NCBI GenBank assembly: GCA_017380615.1 | Contig: JAFODQ010000066.1 | Location: 1 to 36,227, forward strand | Length of the DNA stretch: 36,227 nucleotides | Direction of reading: 5' to 3' | Source of the DNA: Clostridia bacterium | GTDB taxonomy: Bacteria; Bacillota; Clostridia; Oscillospirales; Acutalibacteraceae | Shown: one piece after another, positions 31,170 to 36,227 of the stretch | Position numbering within the stretch: the stretch's first letter is position 1 | How the letters are laid out: every line of letters starts with the position of its first letter | The notes under the pieces: generated by a model | Databases searched by the model: none | Told to the model about the DNA's origin: nothing | Seen by the model: only the letters and a program-made list of their open reading frames with translations | Made by a program: the position numbers and the translations under genes

Positions 31170-32099
31170 ATGAAAAGACAGGAAGCCTTTGTCGATGAGA
31201 AAAAGATGCTTAAGGGTGGACTTCATTGCCACACCACCCGTTCGGATGGTGACGGAACACCCGGAGAGGTTATCCGTCTTCACAAGGAAAACGGATATGA
31301 TTTCCTGGCACTTACAGACCACAGAAAATATAATTATAAGAACTTTGCAGAGGATGTCGATATAACAATTATTCCGGGTATGGAATTTGACAATACTTTT
31401 GTAAGGGAAAACGGTTTCAGGTGTTTTCATCAGGTTTATATTGGTCCTGATGACGAAACAAACGGCTATTCTCAAGATGAAGAAATGCCTTCAGGTACAG
31501 CGAAAGATCAGTTTGAATTCCAAAAATATCTTGATGAAGCACATCAGAAAAATAACCTTACAATTTATTGCCATCCTCAATGGAGTTCAACACCTACAAG
31601 GTATTTTGATGAGTTAAAAGGTAACTTCGCTTTTGAGATATGGAATAGCGGTTGTGCCATTGAAAATGATATGGATACCGATAACGGTATGTATTGGGAT
31701 GAGCTTCTTGGTCAGGGCAAAAATATTTTTGCTGTTGCAACAGATGATGGCCACGCAATGTATCAGCATTGTAAGGGCTGGGTGATGGTTAATGCCGAAA
31801 ATAATGTTAAGTCAATCCTTTCTGCAATAAAGAAGGGGGCGTTCTATTCCTCCTGCGGACCTGTAATCAAGGATTTTTATGTGGATGATGAGGGCGAAGC
31901 CCATATAGAGGTTGAGGGCTGCAAAACAATTCTTTTCCAATGCGATAAGCATCCCTCAAAAAGATTTGATGCTAATGAGGGTGAGGCTCTTACTCACGCA
32001 AGCATCAGCACGCTCGGAAACAGACCGTATCCTTATATTCGTGCTACAGTTATAGATAAAGAGGGCAGACGCGCCTGGACGAACCCTATTAAGCTGTGA
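31170..32099 (+). CDS. PHP domain phosphoesterase
   Basis: A 309-residue metal-dependent hydrolase of the PHP family. Metal motifs are GLHCHTTRSDGDGT (about 17-30), LALTDHRKY (about 47-55), IPGMEFDN (about 68-75), YCHPQWSS (about 134-141) and VATDDGHA (about 190-197). The C-terminal 100 residues form a beta-rich domain. It has no signal peptide. A PHP-family enzyme in tandem with a phosphodiester glycosidase suggests action on a phosphorylated glycan product, but this is inference. GAGG lies about 8 bases before the ATG. The gene ends 5 bp before a dispersed repeat. Confidence 0.82.
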   Translation: MKRQEAFVDEKKMLKGGLHCHTTRSDGDGTPGEVIRLHKENGYDFLALTDHRKYNYKNFAEDVDITIIPGMEFDNTFVRENGFRCFHQVYIGPDDETNGYSQDEEMPSGTAKDQFEFQKYLDEAHQKNNLTIYCHPQWSSTPTRYFDELKGNFAFEIWNSGCAIENDMDTDNGMYWDELLGQGKNIFAVATDDGHAMYQHCKGWVMVNAENNVKSILSAIKKGAFYSSCGPVIKDFYVDDEGEAHIEVEGCKTILFQCDKHPSKRFDANEGEALTHASISTLGNRPYPYIRATVIDKEGRRAWTNPIKL

Positions 32100-32103
32100 T
32101 TTT

Positions 32104-32240
32104 GGCGAATGCTCCGTTGCTTCAATACTCGCAGTATCATAATACAGCTTCGTATTTTGCAACTGTCGCCTTCATCCAAACTGACAGCTTAATAAAAAGA
32201 AGAAATTTTGGCGAATGCTCCGTTGCCTGAAGCATCAGGA
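32104..32240 (+). repeat. Dispersed repeat, copy D with partial second unit
   Basis: GGCGAATGCTCCGTTGC occurs at 32104-32120 and again at 32210-32226. Between them is the core CTCGCAGTATCATAATACAG and CTTCATCC, in the order found in copies B and C. It starts directly after the PHP stop codon. Confidence 0.7.
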
Positions 32241-32262
32241 TGCTCCACACAGACAAAAAATA

Positions 32263-32291
32263 AGGCACTTGGATTTTACATCCAAGTGCTT
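32263..32291. terminator. Terminator of argS (bidirectional)
   Basis: A 10-bp perfect stem (32265-32274 with 32280-32289, loop TTTAC), plus one G-T and one A-T pair. Followed by TTATTTTTTG on the minus strand and TCTTTTTG on the plus strand. Confidence 0.85.
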
Positions 32292-32299
32292 CTTTTTGT

Positions 32300-34045
32300 T
32301 TACATTGATTCAGGAGTTTCGATTTTAAGCATCGAAAGCACATTCTTCATAGTGTTGCGCACGCATACACAAAGGAAGATTCTTGCCTGCATAAGTGCTT
32401 CATCATCCACCATAACTCTCTGTGCGTTGTAGAAACGGTGGAATTTTGTTGCAAGGTCTGTTGCATAGTGTGTAATCTTTGCAGGGTCATAGGTGTTTGC
32501 TGCGTTGATAATAACACCGGTGAGTGCACCAAGGTGTGCAATAAGGTCTGTTTCCTCATCGCTTGTGAGAAGGTTAAGCTCTTCCTTGGATGGTGCTCTT
32601 GAAACAATGCCCTCGCCTGCAAGCTTTTTGAGAATGCTGCAGATTCTTGCGTGTGCATACTGGCAATAATATACAGGATTCTGGTTTGACTGCTCAATTG
32701 CAAGATCCAGATCAAAATCCATTGCAGAGCCTGCCTCACGCATGTTGAAGAGGAATCTTACTGCATCAATGGGAACCTCGTCAAGAAGGTCAACAAGAGT
32801 GATAGCCTTGCCTGTTCTCTTTGACATCTTAACGGGCTTGCCGTCCTTCATAAGGTTAACAAGCTGCATAAGAACAACATCAAGTCTGTCACCACTGATT
32901 CCTACAGCCTCCATGGCACCCTTGATTCTTGCCACATGACCGTGGTGGTCTGCACCCCACACATCAATTGCCTTGCTGAAGCCACGCTTCTGAAGCTTAT
33001 TTCTGTGGTATGCAATATCTGCTGCAAAATATGTCGGGTTGCCGTTCTGACGGATAAGAACATCGTCCTTAAGCTCAAGGTTATCAATGTATTCCTGTGT
33101 TTTGCCCTGGCGCTTGAGGATTTCTGTCTGCACCTCAATGTTCTTGTACCAGAGTGCGCCTTCCTTTTCGTAGGTGTAGCCGTTCCGGGTAAGAATATCT
33201 ATTGTCTCTTTAAGCTCACCGCCGTTGTGAAGAGTAAGCTCTGAAAACCAGGTGTTGTAGTCTATTCTGTATTTTTCCATTGCAGCCTTCATTTTTGCAA
33301 TGTTCTTGGGAAGACCGTATTCAACAAGCGCTTTTCTTCTTTCCTCTGTGGAAAGCTCCATAAGACCTGTGCCGAATTCATCGATATAGCTTTGTGCAAG
33401 CACACGGATATCGTCGCCGTGGTAGCTATCCTCGGGAAGCTCAATTGAGTCCTCTCCGTTGATAAGCTGCTGATATCTTACATCAAGTGAAAGACCGAAT
33501 TTGTCAATCTGATTACCTGCATCGTTAACATAGAATTCTCTTTCAACATAGTAGCCTGCCCATTCAAGCACAGCTGCAAGGCAATCACCCAAAGCACCGC
33601 CACGGGCGTTGCCCATGTGCATTGGTCCTGTTGGGTTGGCGGAAACAAATTCCACATTGATTTTCTCGCCCTTGCCGAAATTACTTTTGCCGTAGGAATC
33701 GCCACATTCTGCAACATCAGCAAGAATATCTGAATAGAAATCCTGCTTCAGGAAGAAGTTGATGAAGCCGGGACCTGCAACAGAGCACTCTTTGAAATAT
33801 GTTCCGTCAAGATTGATTTTGTTAAGAATTTCTTCTGCTATTTTTCTTGGAGGCATACGCAGAGCCTTTGAAAGCATAAATGCAGCATTTGCTGAGTAGT
33901 CACCATTGTTTCGGTCTGCAGGGATTTCAGTTTTGAATGCAGGGATTTCTGCATCAATGAAAACTCCCTCTGCAATATTTTTCTTTATTGCTTCGGTAAC
34001 TGAAGTGATAATCTGTTCTTCTGCTTTTTTGATTAACTTGGACAT
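32300..34045 (-). CDS. argS: Arginyl-tRNA synthetase
   Basis: A 581-residue class I aminoacyl-tRNA synthetase charging tRNA-Arg. It has the N-terminal additional domain (1-115), the HIGH-type motif in SANPTGPMHMGNARGGALGD (about 133-152), the DVWGADHHGH region (about 364-373) and the KMSKR loop in VKMSKRTG (about 403-410). The C-terminal DALR anticodon-binding domain ends VLSMLKIETPESM. Length is normal. GGAGG is 7 bases before the ATG. It follows ywiB by 11 bp, the same order as in Bacillus. Confidence 0.96.
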   Translation of the reverse strand: MSKLIKKAEEQIITSVTEAIKKNIAEGVFIDAEIPAFKTEIPADRNNGDYSANAAFMLSKALRMPPRKIAEEILNKINLDGTYFKECSVAGPGFINFFLKQDFYSDILADVAECGDSYGKSNFGKGEKINVEFVSANPTGPMHMGNARGGALGDCLAAVLEWAGYYVEREFYVNDAGNQIDKFGLSLDVRYQQLINGEDSIELPEDSYHGDDIRVLAQSYIDEFGTGLMELSTEERRKALVEYGLPKNIAKMKAAMEKYRIDYNTWFSELTLHNGGELKETIDILTRNGYTYEKEGALWYKNIEVQTEILKRQGKTQEYIDNLELKDDVLIRQNGNPTYFAADIAYHRNKLQKRGFSKAIDVWGADHHGHVARIKGAMEAVGISGDRLDVVLMQLVNLMKDGKPVKMSKRTGKAITLVDLLDEVPIDAVRFLFNMREAGSAMDFDLDLAIEQSNQNPVYYCQYAHARICSILKKLAGEGIVSRAPSKEELNLLTSDEETDLIAHLGALTGVIINAANTYDPAKITHYATDLATKFHRFYNAQRVMVDDEALMQARIFLCVCVRNTMKNVLSMLKIETPESM

Positions 34046-34056
34046 ACTTACCTCCG

Positions 34057-34476
34057 TTAATATTTTGCGTTTATAGTTAATTTGTTTTCGTTAAGGGGTT
34101 CACCGTTGCTTGTGATTATGTATTGAAGCATCACACAGCAGCCTTTTTCATTCATTCCGAAGAAAACCTTTTTACCGGTTATTTCAAGCTCTGCCTGAAT
34201 ATAGGGTGTTCTGTAAAGTGTTTTGTGGGTTTTACCTTTTTCGATAATGAAATCTGCTTTGTATGTGCCGTCTCTTATAAGGTGAATTTTATCGGGAGAA
34301 TCAACCTTCACAAGAGAAACACAGCCTGCCATTTCGCTGTCCGGCTCGGTGTATCGGATGAGGCAGATGTTGTCATCAGTAAGCTCCAGCGTTCCATGTG
34401 CTGTGGAAATATTTTTATCCCTGCTGTCTGAATATATCTGCTCACTTTTCAAGGTGAGTGTAACATCCCGTTTCAT
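34057..34476 (-). CDS. ywiB: DUF1934 family protein (YwiB-like)
   Basis: A 139-residue beta-rich protein of the DUF1934 family, a calycin-like barrel. Recognisable parts are HGTLELTDDNICLIRYTEPD (about 25-44), the TPYIQAELEI strand (about 91-100) and LQYIITSNGEPLNENKLTI near the end. Family length is matched. It is the first gene of the ywiB-argS operon, an arrangement known in Bacillus. Function is not established. The start at 34476 has GGGAG about 8-9 bases upstream. Confidence 0.82.
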   Translation of the reverse strand: MKRDVTLTLKSEQIYSDSRDKNISTAHGTLELTDDNICLIRYTEPDSEMAGCVSLVKVDSPDKIHLIRDGTYKADFIIEKGKTHKTLYRTPYIQAELEITGKKVFFGMNEKGCCVMLQYIITSNGEPLNENKLTINAKY

Positions 34477-34527
34477 TCATCTGCTCCCGAACTCATAAAA
34501 ATGATAAATATAATTGTATCACAAGAA

Positions 34528-34556
34528 ATAATACCACAAGAAAAACATTAAATCAA
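34528..34556 (-). promoter_or_regulatory. Promoter of ywiB-argS
   Basis: On the minus strand TTGATT (34551-34556) and TATTAT (34528-34533) with a 17-bp spacer. No T-box leader is present. Confidence 0.65.
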
Positions 34557-34587
34557 TTGTAAAATATCATATTTATTTATAATACTG

Positions 34588-34616
34588 TTTACCTTTTTAG
34601 ATAAAAATGTTACAAT
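34588..34616 (+). promoter_or_regulatory. Promoter of deoC
   Basis: TTTACC (34588-34593) and TACAAT (34611-34616), 17-bp spacer, about 34 bp before the ATG. Confidence 0.7.
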
Positions 34617-34650
34617 ATAACACAAAGATTACCATAAGCAGGTGTTTTAA

Positions 34651-35316
34651 ATGGAAATAAAAGAAATTCTCGGTCACGTTGACCATACACTTCTCAAGCA
34701 GCAGGCCACATGGGAGCAGATTAAAGCAATCTGCGACGATGGTATGAGATTTTCAACTGCAAGCGTGTGCATTCCGCCTTCGTTTGTGAAGGATTGTGCA
34801 GATTACTGTGGCGGAAGGCTTAAAATCTGTACTGTAATCGGCTTCCCGAATGGCTATAACACAACAGCCTGCAAGGTCTTTGAAACAGCAGATGCTGTTT
34901 CAAACGGAGCAGATGAAATCGATATGGTCATAAACATCGGTTGGCTTAAGGATGAGAAATATGACCTTATTCTCAATGAAATTAAAGAAATCAAGCAGGC
35001 ATGTAACGGAAAGCTTCTCAAGGTTATCATTGAGACCTGCCTTCTCACAGACGAAGAAAAAATTAAGATGTGTCAGCTTGTAACCGAAGCTGGTGCAGAT
35101 TACATCAAAACCTCCACCGGCTTCTCTGCAGCGGGTGCAACCTTTGAGGATATTGAGCTTTTCTCAAAAAATATCGGCGCAGATGTAAAAATGAAGGCTG
35201 CAGGTGGTATAGCATCTCTTGATGATGCCGAAAAATTCCTTTCTCTTGGTGCAGACAGATTAGGCACCAGCAGAATTGTTGCAATTGCAAAAAGTGAGCA
35301 GGGAGAAGGATATTAA
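34651..35316 (+). CDS. deoC: Deoxyribose-phosphate aldolase
   Basis: A 221-residue aldolase that splits 2-deoxyribose-5-phosphate into glyceraldehyde-3-phosphate and acetaldehyde, in deoxynucleoside breakdown. Catalytic residues are visible: Asp91 in [10 protein letters not shown], Schiff-base Lys153 in [10 protein letters not shown] and Lys182 in [17 protein letters not shown] (9-16) is also typical. Length is normal. RBS AGCAGGTG lies about 6 bases before the ATG. The next gene starts 12 bp after its stop with GGAG, so the two are probably co-transcribed. No other deo genes are in the window. Confidence 0.95.
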   Translation: MEIKEILGHVDHTLLKQQATWEQIKAICDDGMRFSTASVCIPPSFVKDCADYCGGRLKICTVIGFPNGYNTTACKVFETADAVSNGADEIDMVINIGWLKDEKYDLILNEIKEIKQACNGKLLKVIIETCLLTDEEKIKMCQLVTEAGADYIKTSTGFSAAGATFEDIELFSKNIGADVKMKAAGGIASLDDAEKFLSLGADRLGTSRIVAIAKSEQGEGY

Positions 35317-35328
35317 GGAGTGAGTTTT

Positions 35329-36227
35329 ATGAAACTCAGCATGGAAACCATTTATTTTCCCGAAGCATCATTTACCCAGAGAAAGGAAATGATGGAGGAT
35401 TGGAGAGCTACAAGCGATAAAGCGGCAAAGCTATCGTTTTTTGCAGCAGCAACCTCACTTCTCGTTGTTTTCTTTCTTCTCGGCTTCAAGGAAGATTATT
35501 CTTACATTTACTGTGCAAGTGCATTCACCTTTCTTGTGGCAGGCTTTGCCTGTAAGAAATGGTATTTTTCAGGATATATTGCTGTTTTTGCGGGCGTTTT
35601 CATAAGCTGTCTCCGATTCTATTTTCAGGTGCCGGACAGGGGGTATATCCTTGCTGCAATTGTTGTTCAGGCGTTGATTTCTTTTGTGCCTGCATACTTC
35701 GCATTTCGCTGTGCATATAACCATGGCACAGTGTTCAAAAAGCTCAGGGAATGTAAGGGCTTCCCGAATTTTATTGCAAACACAGCAGACCTTTATGGCG
35801 ATAAAATTTATCTTCACGATGAAGAAAGCACCGTTTACGAGGGCAGGACAGAGGTGTCATATAGTCCCTTCAGCTCCAAAGAGGAAATCAAGGCGGATGA
35901 GGTAAGGCGCCAGCAGGATGCAACCGTGAAAGCACAAAAAGGGCCCATTCGCTTGGACCTTGCGGCGGATGGTGAGCTCAGACCTCCTGAAAAGAAGCTG
36001 ACAGATAAAGAAAAATATAAATACGGAAAAGCAATTTTCGGAAGAGAAATTGTTTTCTATCACAATGATATTGAGAAAGCATCCTTTGAGGAGAAAAAGG
36101 ATTGGATGAGCAAGTGGAGAGATAACATTGAGCTTGCATCAAATAATTTCCCGACCTTTGTTCTGCTTATAATGGTTGCTGTAATGGCATCGGGCTTTGG
36201 CACGGTTATGGGAATTCTCAACCATGC
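35329..36227 (+). CDS. Membrane protein with internal repeat, cut by window edge
   Basis: At least 299 residues, open at the right edge. Start MKLSMETIYFPEASFTQRK at 35329 with AAGGAG about 9 bases before the ATG. Four hydrophobic segments lie at about 36-52, 59-74, 80-98 and 105-127. A cytoplasmic-looking charged part follows (130-265), and a further hydrophobic segment (about 271-299) reaches the edge. The sequence EASFTQRKEMMEDWRAT (12-28) recurs in similar form as KASFEEKKDWMSKWRDN (about 246-262), each just before a membrane segment, so the protein is built from repeated units. No family is recognised. Codon use matches its neighbours. Confidence 0.7.
   Translation, partial: MKLSMETIYFPEASFTQRKEMMEDWRATSDKAAKLSFFAAATSLLVVFFLLGFKEDYSYIYCASAFTFLVAGFACKKWYFSGYIAVFAGVFISCLRFYFQVPDRGYILAAIVVQALISFVPAYFAFRCAYNHGTVFKKLRECKGFPNFIANTADLYGDKIYLHDEESTVYEGRTEVSYSPFSSKEEIKADEVRRQQDATVKAQKGPIRLDLAADGELRPPEKKLTDKEKYKYGKAIFGREIVFYHNDIEKASFEEKKDWMSKWRDNIELASNNFPTFVLLIMVAVMASGFGTVMGILNH

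Noticed and set aside
32100..32299. Possible small genes between the PHP gene and argS
   Set aside because: The region is filled by the dispersed repeat and a terminator; frames have no ribosome binding site.
34477..34650. T-box riboswitch upstream of argS
   Set aside because: The operon starts with ywiB and has only a short leader; no T-box sequence or specifier stem is seen.

Overview
The window looks like chromosomal DNA of a strictly anaerobic, low-GC Gram-positive bacterium of the class Clostridia, probably a gut Oscillospiraceae/Ruminococcaceae-type organism. This rests on AGGAGG-type ribosome binding sites, sigma-A promoters with 16-17 bp spacers, oxygen-sensitive class III ribonucleotide reductase (NrdD/NrdG), a Noc-type ParB protein after rsmG, BspA-like leucine-rich repeat and RCC1-repeat surface proteins, and DUF1846 and DUF1934 proteins typical of Firmicutes. 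No rRNA, tRNA, CRISPR array or prophage was seen. An insertion sequence is cut by the left edge and a membrane-protein gene by the right edge.

Layout. 1-146: end of an IS. 162-1684: DUF5058 membrane-protein pair. 1740-2210: YfcE-type phosphoesterase. 2275-3243: three translationally coupled small unknown proteins. 3236-5929: membrane protein, a HAD-PHP fusion enzyme and a small membrane-anchored protein. 6503-7327: 8-oxoguanine glycosylase ending in a dispersed repeat. 7423-8588: cobalamin riboswitch controlling a DUF4430 lipoprotein and an ECF substrate-binding component. 8796-10493: exported LRR protein. 10559-12058: DUF1846 protein, divergent from a GH31 glycosidase-rsmG-noc run (12233-16318). 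16319-16742: structured and repeat-rich DNA. 16743-20836: a single-pass protein with cytoplasmic zinc ribbon and TIR domain and a predicted outside RCC1 propeller, followed by an RCC1-only paralogue; both carry the same 27-bp box upstream. 21065-23346: prfB and malic enzyme. 23434-25313: two related exported proteins with paired-cysteine modules. 25538-29916: nrdG, nrdD with a fused C-terminal redoxin, and a thioredoxin-reductase-like gene, with NrdR boxes. 29993-32099: phosphodiester glycosidase-like membrane protein and a PHP phosphoesterase. 32300-34476: ywiB-argS. 34651-35316: deoC, then a truncated membrane protein.

The most system-like parts are (1) the TIR/RCC1 locus, which has the topology of a cell-surface receptor: outside beta-propeller, one membrane helix, inside TIR domain retaining the putative NADase glutamate; (2) the anaerobic dNTP module, in which the reductase carries its own CPKC redoxin and sits next to a flavoprotein reductase lacking the usual NADPH-phosphate-binding arginines; (3) the riboswitch-controlled corrinoid uptake pair; and (4) a dispersed repeat found directly or shortly after the stop codons of ogg, noc and the PHP gene. 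Start codons were re-chosen by ribosome binding site and promoter position wherever the longest reading frame looked too long.
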